From Pseudobacteroides cellulosolvens ATCC 35603 = DSM 2933 (GTDB lineage Bacteria; Bacillota; Clostridia; Acetivibrionales; DSM-2933), in contig NZ_LGTC01000001.1 of NCBI RefSeq assembly GCF_001262605.1, positions 5,964,001 to 6,028,000 of the forward strand: DNA of 64,000 nt, written 5' to 3'. The notes beneath the pieces were generated by a model, which was not told the origin of the DNA, made no database searches, and was given only the letters and a program-made list of their open reading frames with translations. Position numbers and translations under genes: made by a program. How positions within the stretch are numbered: position 1 is the first letter of the stretch; each line of letters starts with the position of its first letter. Positions 50,765 to 62,247 of this stretch are shown one piece after another.

Positions 50765-53700
50765 ATGATCCATCTGACAGGATATAAAATCAATGAAGAG
50801 ATTTTCAAAAGTAACATCTCAACAATCTTTCGAGGGACTCGTGTTTTGGATAATTGTCCTGTCGTAATTAAGCTATTGAATAATGAATACCCAACCGAAA
50901 AAGAGTTATCTCTTTTTAAAAGGGAATTTGAAATAATGGAAAAATTAGAGGGCAGCGGAGTTGTCAAGGCTTATTCGTTGGAAAAATATAACAACAGCCT
51001 GGCTATCGTAATGGAAGATGTTGGAGGAGACTCAATTTCAAAGGGTTTAAGAAAATTTGAAATGGGTTTGAATGATAAATTAGCTTTATCTATAAAAATT
51101 ACACAATCATTAGTTCAAGTACATCAGAAAAACATAATTCATAAGGATGTAAATCCATCAAACTTTATATGGAATATAAAAACTAATGAAGTAAAAATCA
51201 TTGATTTTGGGTTGTCTACTGAGCTAACCAGGGAAGCATCCCAATTTATTAACTTAAATATTTTGGAGGGAACACTTAATTATATTTCTCCTGAGCAAAC
51301 AGGGAGAATCAATAGACCAATCGACTATAGAACTGATCTGTATTCTCTTGGTATTACCTTTTATGAATTATTTACGGGACAATTGCCCTTTAGCGGAATA
51401 GATGAATTGGAGCTGATTTACAACCATATAGCTAAAAAGCCAGCTCCGCCCATTGAGAAAAATTCTGAAATTCCTGTTTTACTATCAAATATAATTATGA
51501 AATTGATATCCAAGACAGTAGAAGAAAGATACCAGTCGGCATTTGGATTATTAAAAGACCTGGAATTTTGTCAGGAAAATCTTAATAAAAAAATGAGTGC
51601 TGCAAATTCATTTATACCAGGGCAGTTTGATATTTTGGACAGGTTTGAGATTCCACATAAATTGTATGGTCGTGAAAATGAAATTGAAATGTTGATAAAC
51701 GGTTTTGAAAAAGCTGCAATTGGTAGTAGTGAATTTTTGTTGGTCAAAGGTTATTCAGGTGTAGGAAAGTCCTCATTAATCCATGAGATTCGCAAACCTA
51801 TAACCGGGAAAAAAGGTTATTTTATCTCAGGCAAATTTAATCAATTTGAAAAGAACATTCCATATTTCGGCATAACTCAGGCATTTAGGGAATTGATAAA
51901 GCAGTTGCTTGCACAATCCCAGAATAGTTTGGATAATTGGAAACAAAACCTACTGGATGCAATGGGAAACAATGGGCAAGTAATTATTGATATTATACCC
52001 GAATTGGAGCAAATTATCGGTTCTCAGCCTCAGGCAATCCAACTTAATCCCTTGGAAGCTCAGAACAGATTTCAGATGACTTTCCGCAAGTTTATCAATG
52101 TTTTTGCCAGTAAAGAACATCCGCTTGTTGTTTTTTTGGATGACCTTCAATGGAGTGATACTTCTACTTTGGATTTAATAAAATATATTTTATTATCGGG
52201 TAACGTCAAGCATGTTTTGTTTATTGGAGCATACAGGGATAATGAAGTGCAAGCCGGACATCATCTGCTTGGATTTATGGAAGAACTAAAAAATAGTCAA
52301 CAAGATTTAGGTAAGCCATTTGAAGAGATATACCTTAAACCTCTGGAATTTTCTTCAGTAAAAAACCTCATTGCTGACACATTTCATAGTAGTATTCACG
52401 AAACTGAACCTTTGACTGATATCATTTTTCACAAGACAAAAGGAAATCCATTTTTTATAAACCGTATTTTAAACTCTTTGTATCTTCAGGGTACATTTAA
52501 ATTTATGGTAGAAAAAGGTCAATGGGTATATGAGCTTGAAAAGGTAAAAGCTGCTGAGATAAGCGATAATGTTGTTGACCTGCTGGTAAAAGGGCTGGAA
52601 TCTTTACCGGAAGAGACCATGAACATTCTTAAGCTTGTTGCCTGCATTGGTACTCAGTTTGATCTAAATACAGTATGTTTAATCAGTAAAAAAACAGTTA
52701 GAGAGATCGGTAAAAATTTATGGAGAGCCATAGAGAAGGAAATTATTCTGCCTTTAAATAACAACTATCGTTTTATTAATGCAATAAAAAATGATATGAG
52801 CCCTACAGACTTGGAAATGAGGTTTACTTTTGCCCACGACCGAATCCGTCAGGCGATATATTCTTTGATACAGGAAGAAGAAAAATGTCAAATTCATTTA
52901 AGTATAGGCGAGTTTTTACGCATGTTCAGAGAAACAGAACGGGCTGACGAGATTTTTGACATGGTTAATCATTTGAATATTGGTAAGAATTTGATTAAGG
53001 GGAAAAATGAACGCATAGAGCTGGCAGACTTGAATATATTGGCTGGAAATAAAGCCAAGAAATCTACTGCTTTTGCAGTTGCATTAAATTATTTTGAAAC
53101 ATCACAATCATTATTATCAGAGGAAGAGTGGTCCTTGATGCCACAAAAGCTTTTTGGTTTGTTGATGGAACAAGCAGAGACTGCATTACTATCCGGTGAC
53201 TTGTTAAAAGCCGATGCAATTTGTGAGTGTTTATCAGGTATTGCAACAAACAATCTTGAAAAAGGTGCTATTTCCAATATAAAAGTGCTAATTTTGATTT
53301 TCCAGGGTAAATTGTATGAATCAATTGATGAGATTCGAAAGACTCTGCTTATATTTAATATTTCCTTACCGGAAAATACTGATGATATTGGGGAAAAGAC
53401 AAAAGAAGGCGTCATGAAAATGCAGCAATTCTTAGCTCGTACTCCAGTTGAGGAGTTGGTCAATCTTCCAGTAATGAGTGATCCGGAAAAAATTATGGTC
53501 ATGCAGTTGCTTTTCCAGGTTGTACCACCTGCTCTACAAGTCAACCCTATGCTTTATATTCTTGTATCTTTGATGATGTTTGAACAAACCCTTACCTTCG
53601 GAACGTCACCTTTGTCCTGTAAATGTTTTGGCGATTGTGGAGTTATTCAGGGAACCATGCTTGGCGACTATAAGACTGGTTATAAGTTGGGAGAGGCTGC

Positions 53701-56017
53701 GTTTGCTTTGATAAACAAATTCAAAGCTGAATCACAAAAACCACCCGTTTATTTTATTTTTACATATCTCTCACATTGGTGTGCTCATTATAAGGAAAGT
53801 CTGGATTATTATATCATGTCCTACCGAACAGGATTGGAAACAGGCGACCTGATGCATGCCACATATGCCATTGCTCATAAGGCTCATTTATTGATGTGGG
53901 TGGGTAAAAACCTGACCGAATGTAAAGCAGAGACGGAGAATACCATCGCTTTTTTAAAACAGGCTAAAGGTGTCGCACCATTACTTTTGGCTGAGATTGT
54001 TTACTATGTGATCGGAAAGTTCCAAAATACTGAAAATAGCGGTAACTTTGATTTTGAAGAACAAGACAACAATATGATGGGCATAATTGACCAAAGTCAC
54101 AATCTGGTCTTTATGGCTAGGTTTTTCCAATACAACACCTATTTGAATATCATTATGGACAATTTTGATGAAGCTGAAAAATGGAACGTGATGGCTGAAA
54201 ATATTATCTTTGCAGCGATTTCAGATTTTCCACTACCTGATCATTATCTATTTCAAGGCTTAATACTTGCAAATAAATGGAGTAAAGCATCTGATGAAGT
54301 TAAATTACATATTAAAGACAAATTAATGGATATCAAACAAAGATTGAATAAATGGGCAGAAAATTGTCCGGCAAATTTTGCTCATAAATACCTTTTATTA
54401 TCAGCAGAAATAGCTATTATTGAGAATGAATCCTTTGATACAATAATAAATATTTTTATGAAGACAATGGATTCAATTGGCAGTAATGATTTTATTCAGT
54501 TTAAGGCTTTGTGTTATGAAAGATATGGTAAGTTCTGGCTTGATAAGGGAGATGAAATTATAGGTAAGGCATATATTCGTGACGCTTATTATTTATATAA
54601 ACGTTGGGGAGCTCACCGTAAAGTTGTTCTTATGGAAAAAAACTACTCTCAATATTTTGTAACTGAAGAAAATACATTTAAAGGAACCAGAGGAAAAAAG
54701 GGAACTATTTCTCCAACAACCCATAGTTCCATTGATATGACTTCAATTTTGAAATCTTCTCAAGCTATCTCAATTGAAATTAAAATTGAAAAGCTTCTTA
54801 AAATATTAATCCATACTTTAATTGAGAATGCTGGTGCTCAACGAGGTTGTCTTTTATTGAAAAACGAAGCTGATGGACAATTTTACATAGAAGCAATCCA
54901 GGATGTAAATACAAATTATTTAAAGGTTATGCATTCTCTCCTTTTTTCTGAAAGTAAGGATTTGTGCTTGGAAATAGTACAATACGTGACTCGAACCAGA
55001 GAAACCTTGGTTATTCATGATGCATATTCTGATGAAAATTGGCAAAACAACTTATACATTACAAATAACCACATTAAGTCAGTTTTGTGTATGCCTGTAA
55101 TTTATCAGAACCGATTAAAGGGTATAGTATATTTGGAGAATAATCTTTCGGATAATGTGTTTACCTCTGAAAGATTGGAAATTCTAAAAATTTTATCTTC
55201 CCAGGCATCTATTTCGATTGAAAATGCCAAGCTCTATGAAAATATGGAGGAGAAAGTTAAAGAAAGAACCGCCCAATTGAATACTGCCAATGAAAAGCTT
55301 AGGGAGCTGTCATTGCATGACCCATTGACAAGCTTGTACAATCGAAGGTATGCTTTTGAATTTACACATGACAAAATAACAAAATTTATAAAGAATAAAA
55401 TAATGTTGAAAAAGAAATTAGAAAAAAGAAATAGCTCAATTGAAGAAAATGTAATTGGAGTGTTTTTAATTGACATTGATCATTTTAAAGAAGTTAATGA
55501 TACATATGGTCATTTGGCTGGGGATAATGTTTTGATAGCCCTATCACAAACTCTTAAAAAGATAATCAGGAACGAAGATATTCTTGTACGTTGGGGTGGT
55601 GAAGAATTCTTGATAATTCTTTATAACACAAAACCTGAATATCTTGATAAGTTCTCTAGGAAAATTCTTGACAAGATAAAAGGTACTCCAATAAAAGTGA
55701 GCGAAAATGCAACTATTTATAAAACATGTTCTCTTGGCTACTTGGAAATGCCTTTGGCTTTATCCAATCCTGATCTTTTAAACATGGAACAGATGATTAA
55801 TATAAGTGATTATGCGTTATATCAGGCAAAGGAGAATGGAAGAAACTGTGCAGCACATTTCAAAATTATAAAACAAATTGAGAATGAAGAGGAAATTAGA
55901 AACTATTTGGTTCGATTAACAAAAACAACCAAGTTGGATGAAGAATATTTTAAAATCGAATTCATAAATTCTTCAGATAGGGTTCCCGTGGCTGGACTAT
56001 CTTCAACAAAGGATTAG
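50765..56017 (+). CDS. Giant Ser/Thr kinase - ATPase - GAF - diguanylate cyclase
   Basis: A 1750-residue cytoplasmic signalling protein. Order: protein kinase (about 1-265) with catalytic loop HKDVNPSNF (126-134) and DFG at 147; STAND-like ATPase (about 300-560) with GYSGVGKSS (329-337) and VVFLDDLQWSD as Walker B; a long helical repeat region (about 680-1310); GAF domain (about 1340-1490); coiled coil; GGDEF domain with active-site variant GGEEF (1611-1615), a functional signature. Similar kinase-ATPase-GAF proteins in cyanobacteria and clostridia often end in a histidine kinase; here the output is c-di-GMP synthesis. The start follows GGAGG by 7 bases. An earlier ATG at 50687 lacks a ribosome site. 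Confidence 0.9.
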   Translation: MIHLTGYKINEEIFKSNISTIFRGTRVLDNCPVVIKLLNNEYPTEKELSLFKREFEIMEKLEGSGVVKAYSLEKYNNSLAIVMEDVGGDSISKGLRKFEMGLNDKLALSIKITQSLVQVHQKNIIHKDVNPSNFIWNIKTNEVKIIDFGLSTELTREASQFINLNILEGTLNYISPEQTGRINRPIDYRTDLYSLGITFYELFTGQLPFSGIDELELIYNHIAKKPAPPIEKNSEIPVLLSNIIMKLISKTVEERYQSAFGLLKDLEFCQENLNKKMSAANSFIPGQFDILDRFEIPHKLYGRENEIEMLINGFEKAAIGSSEFLLVKGYSGVGKSSLIHEIRKPITGKKGYFISGKFNQFEKNIPYFGITQAFRELIKQLLAQSQNSLDNWKQNLLDAMGNNGQVIIDIIPELEQIIGSQPQAIQLNPLEAQNRFQMTFRKFINVFASKEHPLVVFLDDLQWSDTSTLDLIKYILLSGNVKHVLFIGAYRDNEVQAGHHLLGFMEELKNSQQDLGKPFEEIYLKPLEFSSVKNLIADTFHSSIHETEPLTDIIFHKTKGNPFFINRILNSLYLQGTFKFMVEKGQWVYELEKVKAAEISDNVVDLLVKGLESLPEETMNILKLVACIGTQFDLNTVCLISKKTVREIGKNLWRAIEKEIILPLNNNYRFINAIKNDMSPTDLEMRFTFAHDRIRQAIYSLIQEEEKCQIHLSIGEFLRMFRETERADEIFDMVNHLNIGKNLIKGKNERIELADLNILAGNKAKKSTAFAVALNYFETSQSLLSEEEWSLMPQKLFGLLMEQAETALLSGDLLKADAICECLSGIATNNLEKGAISNIKVLILIFQGKLYESIDEIRKTLLIFNISLPENTDDIGEKTKEGVMKMQQFLARTPVEELVNLPVMSDPEKIMVMQLLFQVVPPALQVNPMLYILVSLMMFEQTLTFGTSPLSCKCFGDCGVIQGTMLGDYKTGYKLGEAAFALINKFKAESQKPPVYFIFTYLSHWCAHYKESLDYYIMSYRTGLETGDLMHATYAIAHKAHLLMWVGKNLTECKAETENTIAFLKQAKGVAPLLLAEIVYYVIGKFQNTENSGNFDFEEQDNNMMGIIDQSHNLVFMARFFQYNTYLNIIMDNFDEAEKWNVMAENIIFAAISDFPLPDHYLFQGLILANKWSKASDEVKLHIKDKLMDIKQRLNKWAENCPANFAHKYLLLSAEIAIIENESFDTIINIFMKTMDSIGSNDFIQFKALCYERYGKFWLDKGDEIIGKAYIRDAYYLYKRWGAHRKVVLMEKNYSQYFVTEENTFKGTRGKKGTISPTTHSSIDMTSILKSSQAISIEIKIEKLLKILIHTLIENAGAQRGCLLLKNEADGQFYIEAIQDVNTNYLKVMHSLLFSESKDLCLEIVQYVTRTRETLVIHDAYSDENWQNNLYITNNHIKSVLCMPVIYQNRLKGIVYLENNLSDNVFTSERLEILKILSSQASISIENAKLYENMEEKVKERTAQLNTANEKLRELSLHDPLTSLYNRRYAFEFTHDKITKFIKNKIMLKKKLEKRNSSIEENVIGVFLIDIDHFKEVNDTYGHLAGDNVLIALSQTLKKIIRNEDILVRWGGEEFLIILYNTKPEYLDKFSRKILDKIKGTPIKVSENATIYKTCSLGYLEMPLALSNPDLLNMEQMINISDYALYQAKENGRNCAAHFKIIKQIENEEEIRNYLVRLTKTTKLDEEYFKIEFINSSDRVPVAGLSSTKD

Positions 56018-56082
56018 ATTGTAAGTCTCCAACAAAAACATTTAAGTGTTTCTGTCTAAAAGTGGAATGAAATATTCAAATG

Positions 56083-56118
56083 GCAAAAAGCATCAGTAAG
56101 AAGGGTGCTTTTTGTATT
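56083..56118 (+). terminator. Terminator of the giant kinase gene
   Basis: CAAAAAGCATC pairs imperfectly with GGGTGCTTTTTG around AGTAAGAA, 66 bases after the stop. The rest of the gap to 56302 shows nothing else. Confidence 0.6.
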
Positions 56119-56302
56119 ATACTTTTGTCACGAAACTACCAGGAAAGTATAAGAAAAAGGGCTCCGTAAAAGTAGCTTCAAATATAGATAAATGGATAGA
56201 CGTATGCACCTTTCACATATATAGAGTATAAATGATTAAAAAGGTTTTGTAAATTTTAAAAACTGCAATATATTAATATTTTAATCAATTTAATAATTGA
56301 CC

Positions 56303-56331
56303 TTGCGTTTAACGATAAGCTGTGTTACAAT
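56303..56331 (+). promoter_or_regulatory. Promoter of the cold-shock gene
   Basis: TTGCGT, a 17-base spacer, then TACAAT at 56326-56331. It implies a 5' untranslated region of about 140 bases, as is usual for temperature-regulated csp transcripts. Confidence 0.55.
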
Positions 56332-56476
56332 TATTGAGAACTTAAATTAATAGTTAATAATCTAACACCAATATATTTCAATTAGTACTTAGTAAAGTAT
56401 GTTAACATTCGAGATTTTATTAGTGAATTATTACCATAAGTTTAAGAATTATAAAATTTCGGAGGAACATATTATT

Positions 56477-56674
56477 ATGACTGGTACAGTAAAATGGTTT
56501 AATGGAGAAAAAGGATTTGGATTTATTCTTGGAGAAGATGGGAAAGATGTTTTTGCACATTTTTCTCAAATAAATGCAGACGGCTATAAATCACTTGATG
56601 AAGGCCAAAGAGTTTCTTATAACGTGGTTAACGGACCAAAGGGAGCTCAAGCAGAAAATATTACTATTATTTAA
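56477..56674 (+). CDS. Cold-shock protein (CspA family)
   Basis: A 65-residue single-stranded nucleic acid chaperone. It is a five-strand OB fold with RNP1 KGFGFI and RNP2 VFAHF, start [16 protein letters not shown], normal length for the family. TCGGAGG lies 10 bases before ATG. The long leader probably regulates translation at low temperature. Monocistronic with its own terminator. Confidence 0.96.
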   Translation: MTGTVKWFNGEKGFGFILGEDGKDVFAHFSQINADGYKSLDEGQRVSYNVVNGPKGAQAENITII

Positions 56675-56699
56675 TTAATTAATGAATAATGAAATATTT

Positions 56700-56734
56700 T
56701 ACACCTTAAATAGTTTCTATTTAAGGTGTTTTTA
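56700..56734 (+). terminator. Terminator of the cold-shock gene
   Basis: ACACCTTAAATAG pairs perfectly with CTATTTAAGGTGT around TTT and is followed by a T run. It may also stop transcripts from cvfB on the other strand. Confidence 0.92.
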
Positions 56735-56785
56735 GTTTTCAAGTAATTCATTCTTCGAAAGGCGGCTGATATGGATCAACTTGCT

Positions 56786-57625
56786 CTACCACATCATTTT
56801 TATACCTTCATCAGTGATCTCAATAGCACCCTCCTTCAAAAGTCTTCCGACAGCTCTTTTAAAGGCAGCTTTACTCATATTTAGCTCAACTTTAATAAGC
56901 TCAGGAGAGCTGCTATCATTTATGTTAAGAGTACCTCCTGATAATTTTAGCCTGTTCATTATTATTTGTGCATCACTCTCTATTTCATTATAAGCCTCTT
57001 TTCTAGTGCTCAATTCCAGTTTCCCATCAGGTTTGACCTTTTTAATCCTTACTACAATATTATCACCTTCAGAAAAATTACCATACAACTCCTTGTTAGG
57101 AATCAATCCCTGATACTTGTTGTCTACAGCAACAAAAGCTCCAAGCTCTTTACTTATACTATAGATAGTTCCACGAGTTTGATCATTTACTTTATATGGA
57201 GAATCAGTTCTTAATAAATTATATATATTCATAGTTGCACATAACCTGTCACTGCTATCAATATACAGTGCTACCAGGTATTTGCCGCCTTTAACAACCT
57301 TACCTACCTGTTCTCTAAAAGGGAGAAACAGATCTTTATCCAACCCCCAGTCTAAAAAAGCACCAATTCCAGTAGTTTCTACTACTGATAAAACTGCCAT
57401 TTCACCTATTGTAAGCTTAGGCTTTTTTGTTGTAGATATCATTCTATCCTCAGAATCCTTATATACAAAAACCTCAATTTCATCACCTATTTCAGCGTCA
57501 TGGGGCATCTGATTTTTGGGTAATAAAACATCATCCTTACCTCTATTACCTTTCACATTGAGATATAACCCATTCGGGGCCTTCCTTGTTACTTCCATCT
57601 TCTGAATTATTCCTAAATCTACCAT
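56786..57625 (-). CDS. cvfB: CvfB-family S1 RNA-binding regulator
   Basis: A 279-residue cytoplasmic RNA-binding protein of the CvfB/YitL family. It carries three S1-like segments (about 1-65, 70-135 and 145-215, the last with GAFVAVDNKYQGLIP and KVKPDGKLELSTR). A winged-helix C-terminus (about 225-279, LNMSKAAFKRAVGRLLKEGA) completes it. Family members affect mRNA stability and virulence gene expression in staphylococci. Full length. GAGGAAGAGG precedes ATG. Confidence 0.92.
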   Translation of the reverse strand: MVDLGIIQKMEVTRKAPNGLYLNVKGNRGKDDVLLPKNQMPHDAEIGDEIEVFVYKDSEDRMISTTKKPKLTIGEMAVLSVVETTGIGAFLDWGLDKDLFLPFREQVGKVVKGGKYLVALYIDSSDRLCATMNIYNLLRTDSPYKVNDQTRGTIYSISKELGAFVAVDNKYQGLIPNKELYGNFSEGDNIVVRIKKVKPDGKLELSTRKEAYNEIESDAQIIMNRLKLSGGTLNINDSSSPELIKVELNMSKAAFKRAVGRLLKEGAIEITDEGIKMMW

Positions 57626-57694
57626 TTTATCCCTCTTCCTCTTTAGTTGTTAACGTTGTTGTGCGTTGATTTTTTTATTAATAAGATACCCTTT

Positions 57695-57700
57695 ATTATA
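57695..57700 (-). promoter_or_regulatory. Extended -10 of the cvfB promoter
   Basis: The minus strand reads ATGGTATAAT, an extended -10 (TGn-TATAAT) 70 bases before the start codon. No good -35 is seen. The remaining 270 bases to the chemotaxis gene show no gene. Confidence 0.45.
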
Positions 57701-57967
57701 CCATAAACCTGCAAGCTTACTCTAAATGAATGATACTAAATTAAAAGTGTTATTTTAGAGGAATTTATCTATTTCTATAGAATATATTTATTGATAGAAT
57801 TATAAATGAAATCAATTCGTTATCGTCCGTCTCATTACAAATGATTCAGATTTCTTCTTGTTTACTCACTAAGTTTCTCCTATTTTTAAGGTATTACTTT
57901 ATCAAGTGATATATTAAAGCTATGCATAAGTTAATAATTAATAAAATAAATTTACGGAGGAAAATAC

Positions 57968-59455
57968 ATGAAAACAAAGTCAATAGGATATGACTTGAAA
58001 AGAGTAAGTAAAGTTAATTTATTTGTTATATTTGGTGCAGGACTGATAATTTTGCTGGAGGGTCTTATTTATAATGGAGCTAACCATATTTTTTTTGAGA
58101 ATGTTATAAAGATATTTATTATATTAGGAATTAATACTGCCTTATATTTTGTTCCCATTAAAGAACAGATTAAAGGAGGTGTATTTAGTATAGTCATGAG
58201 TACTGTAGCACTACAATCAAATATGGAACAAACCAGTATTGGTAGTTTTATGTTAATGATGCTGGCTTTCTCAATGTCGGCATTATATTTCCAGAAGGAA
58301 CTTGTGTTAATAGTAGGAGGCTTTATTGATATTGTTATAATTATCAGCTATACCATAAACCCCTTGGCTATGGCTAACAGTACTAATGCAGCTTCTGGGT
58401 TAACTAGGATATTGGTGTATTTTAATGTTGCCATTATTCTAATATTTTTCCTTACCAAATGGGGAAGGGATTTGGTTAACTCAGTTATGAAGAAAGAAGA
58501 AGAAACCGGTGAACTTCTTGAAAAGCTTAAGTTTACTTTAAATAAGGTGAATGATGTGTCTGAGGTATTTGATGTTGACTTAATAAGATTTAGTGAAAAT
58601 ATAGCTTCTATTAAGAAATCCAATGACACTATAATGGTATCAATGACGGAGGTTACATCAGGAGCTCAGGAGCAGGCTGTAAATATTGGAGAAATCAATA
58701 ACAATATGATTAATGCGACAGAACTGCTAACTGAGGGCAAACAGCTATCTGATAGCGTTGCAAAAATTTCTTGTGAAATGGGAATGAGTGTTAATGAGGG
58801 CTCAGAAAAAATAAACCATGTAAATAATCAGATGGAAACAATTAATAAATCTGTTAATACAGCTTTGGAAACGGTAGGGGCACTTGAGTCAAGCATAAAT
58901 GAAATAAGTCATTTCTTACAGGGGATAACAGAAATAGCTGAACAGACGAATTTATTAGCTTTAAATGCAAGTATTGAGGCAGCCCGGGCAGGTGAAAACG
59001 GCAAGGGGTTTGCAGTTGTTGCTGATGAAGTCAAAAAGCTGGCGTATGAAAGTGCAGAAAAAGTTAGCAGTATAAATAAAATAACCAAGGATATAACGGA
59101 GAAAATGAATCTTGCATCAGCAGAAGTTAAGAATGGTGTAAGTGCAATAGAAATAGGAAATGCTTTAATTTCTGATGTTACGAATTTCTTTAACCAACTA
59201 AAGGATACCTTTAATAAACAGAATGAAATGTTAAAAGATCAAACTGAAAAGACCCAAAAAGTATTTGGAAATTTCCTTAAAATGAGTAATGAGGTAGAGA
59301 GCATATCTTCCATATCGGAACAAAATTCAGCCGCTAATGAGGAGTTTTTGGCTTCACTTGAAGTTCAGAATGTTGATATGTCTAACATGCTTGTTGGGGT
59401 AGGAAATATAAATAAAAAATGGAATGAACTTAAAGAAATCCTGGAAAACAGCTGA
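57968..59455 (+). CDS. Methyl-accepting chemotaxis protein without large external sensor
   Basis: A 495-residue receptor. The N-terminal 165 residues form about five to six membrane helices with little external sequence, so it probably senses from within the membrane or through a small ligand. There is no HAMP domain. The C-terminal signalling domain has the conserved hairpin tip [20 protein letters not shown], then [18 protein letters not shown], which binds CheA and CheW. ACGGAGG precedes ATG. No chemotaxis genes are adjacent. Confidence 0.92.
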   Translation: MKTKSIGYDLKRVSKVNLFVIFGAGLIILLEGLIYNGANHIFFENVIKIFIILGINTALYFVPIKEQIKGGVFSIVMSTVALQSNMEQTSIGSFMLMMLAFSMSALYFQKELVLIVGGFIDIVIIISYTINPLAMANSTNAASGLTRILVYFNVAIILIFFLTKWGRDLVNSVMKKEEETGELLEKLKFTLNKVNDVSEVFDVDLIRFSENIASIKKSNDTIMVSMTEVTSGAQEQAVNIGEINNNMINATELLTEGKQLSDSVAKISCEMGMSVNEGSEKINHVNNQMETINKSVNTALETVGALESSINEISHFLQGITEIAEQTNLLALNASIEAARAGENGKGFAVVADEVKKLAYESAEKVSSINKITKDITEKMNLASAEVKNGVSAIEIGNALISDVTNFFNQLKDTFNKQNEMLKDQTEKTQKVFGNFLKMSNEVESISSISEQNSAANEEFLASLEVQNVDMSNMLVGVGNINKKWNELKEILENS

Positions 59456-59559
59456 AAATAATTATATACTATTAAAAACTATTGCCTTTTCACTTGTATT
59501 CATTACAAAACATATAAATAAAGCATAACTAAATTTGCCGTTTTACAGGAGGAAGAGTT

Positions 59560-60617
59560 ATACAAATTTTCTATACAGTTCAGCCCGGTGATACTCCCAT
59601 TTCAATCTCCAGGCGGTGGGAAATTCCTTTAAACTCACTCATTGCAGCAAATAGACTTACAGCACCATATACAATATATTCCGGTCAACAATTATCTATG
59701 CCGCCTGGTGTAAATACTTATTCAGTACAACCTGGTGACTCAATATTCTCAATATCTCAAAAGTACAGAATTCCTTCTGACATTATTATTAACGCCAATG
59801 GCATTGCGAGAAAGTATAATGTGACATTTAATGGACAGCCAAGGCCTGATTATATTATCCGTGCAAATCCAGGTATTGCCCAAAACATCATACCTGGAAT
59901 ACAGCTGTCCATTCCATATCCTCCCCCTGTAGGCTGGAATCATTCAGGAACAAGCTTAAATATTCTACAGGAGAAGAAATCAGGATATATGATATCACAT
60001 CACTTAAATATACCTCTATCAAAAAAACCAATGTATCCGATCCCCAATTTTTCACTGGCGATAAAGAATTGCTGTACGTAAGAGAAGATACAGCTGGGAT
60101 CAGGCAGATTTATAGAAGCAATATATACGGAAGCAATGAAAAGCAGATTACCAACATGGACTCTAATTCTCTTAGCAATGCAAGGCTCTCTCCTGATGGC
60201 AGTTTTGTATTATATACATGGCCTGGTGCCAGCATATCCATGATATATACAATTGAACTGAGATCAGGAAAAACCTATGGTATACCAGGCTGGCCTGAGG
60301 GAAAGAACTATAATCCTGTATGGTCCCCCGATTCAACCAAGATAGCTTACAGTGCAACCCACTACTCTAATGGAAGGTATTATTCACTAATTCGTTCTGT
60401 AAGCCCAAGAGGTGAAAGCGATACTACCCTTGCAGCTTCAAACGGCTTCTTCACACCTGTCACATGGTCACCTGACAGCAGAAGGATTGCATATTTATCC
60501 GGCTGTGGAGATATTGATTATACTTATAAACAGATGTGGAGCATTGATATAACAAAGCCTGTACCTATAAATATGTTGTACGATACCAATTTGTACACCC
60601 TCCAGTGGTCCCCTTGA
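59560..60617 (+). pseudogene. LysM - TolB-like beta-propeller gene with ATA start and frameshifts
   Basis: Seven bases after AGGAGG the frame opens with ATA where ATG is expected, then QIFYTVQPGDTPISISRRW and a second LysM NTYSVQPGDSIFSISQKY (peptidoglycan-binding). Near 59965 the frame shifts; the other frame continues IRIYDITSLKYTSIKKTN, then PD40-type propeller repeats (ARLSPDGSFVLYTW, NPVWSPDSTKIAYS, PVTWSPDSRRIAYL). A further extra T near 60613 ends the frame at LQWSP, where DDRIFYM would follow. It is probably inactive, unless these are sequencing errors. Confidence 0.75.
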
Positions 60618-62247
60618 TGACAGGATTTTTTATATGAATTCTTTACAATTTATAACTTTACTTTTATACCAAAAAGTTACTTTATATTCATTATGGGATA
60701 AAATTTTTTTGCAGGTGGTTCAATATATATATATATAGAAAAGGGGCTGTTGCAATTACGATTTATAATCGTAGTACAACGCCCCATTTCTATAATGATA
60801 GTGAAATATTTTAACCAAAATATTATATTCTTTTTCTTTCTTTTGAAAAAAGAGTATAGCAAATAAAGCTTACTGATTTATGCTCTTTATTATAAACATT
60901 TTTATCTAAGCTGTTTTTAATGGATGTAAATATGTAGAACATCGTTCTGACTGAATTTTGTTGTGCAGTTTGTTTACATTATGAGCTAAGCCAAGAAGAA
61001 TACATTCTGCCAAGATATTCTTTTTCCCTTTACACAAAAAACGTCTGAATCCCATATCTTGTTTTATTTCTCCAAAAGCACCTTCAGACTGAATACTTCG
61101 GTTCATTCTGAGCTCTTTTCCCTCATCACTAAGGATTCTGGTTATCGCTGCCTCACGTTTTTGCTGAAATAGTTTTGAAACTTCAAGATGCTTGGTTCGT
61201 TCTTCCAATGGCTTTTTGCTGTTTCCCTTAATGCATTTTGATTTAATAGGGCATTGAGTGCAATCTTCACATGTATAACAGGTTTTCTCACTTCTATAGC
61301 CAGTCTTGCTTTTGCTGAATTTAATCCCTGTGGCTACAAGCTTTTTACCGCTGCTACATATATAAAAGTCGTTTTCTTTGTCATAGCTCATATTTTCCTT
61401 CCTACTGATATCAGTTTTATATTTCCGTGTCTTACTAATTTCATAATTGGAAGGTTTGATAAAAGCAAGCTGACCGTTCTCATCGAGATAGACGTAGTTT
61501 TCCTCACTTTCATAGCCTGAGTCTGCAACTATATTTCTGTAAGTATACTTCAAACGACTCTTTATGCTGTCTAAAAATGGTATTAGCGTGGTTGTATCTG
61601 TAGGCTGTGGTCCAGCACTAATCCATACTATATATTCAGCATCTACCCCAAACTGAATGTTGTAGCCGGGTTTTAGTTGCCCATTCTTCATAGCATCTTC
61701 TTTCATCCTCATGAAGGTTGCATCAGGGTCTGTCTTTGAATAGCTATTTCTATCCCCCATAAGATGCAGATGCTTATTATATTTCTTGAGCCTTGATATG
61801 TATTCATCCAGCTGTTCAAATGTTTTTTGGAGAGGAGATTTTCTTTTTCCTATACCAGAGACAAATTGAATATCTTCATCGTTTTTTATTTTGCAAAGTT
61901 TACGTCTGAGCTTTTCCAAATGGTGCATCTTGATTTCTTCACCATATAAAATCTTAAATCCAAAATTCTCTTCTGTTTGTTTTAAAAAAGTTGGGAGCTT
62001 ATCCATCAGTTTTTTCTGATTCTTAGTGACAGAACCTTTCCAGACAAAAGTATATTTATTTGATGCAGCTTCAAGCTTTGTCCCATCAATAAATAGATTT
62101 TTCATTGAAATTTCTTTGTTTTCAGCAAGCATCTGCGTAAACTGTGCCAAAAGATTTTCTGAAACAGGTGCAAAATGAATACTTCTGAATCTTGCAATTG
62201 TTGTATAATCCGGAGCAGGCGAGCCTTCAAGAAGGTACATATAATTA

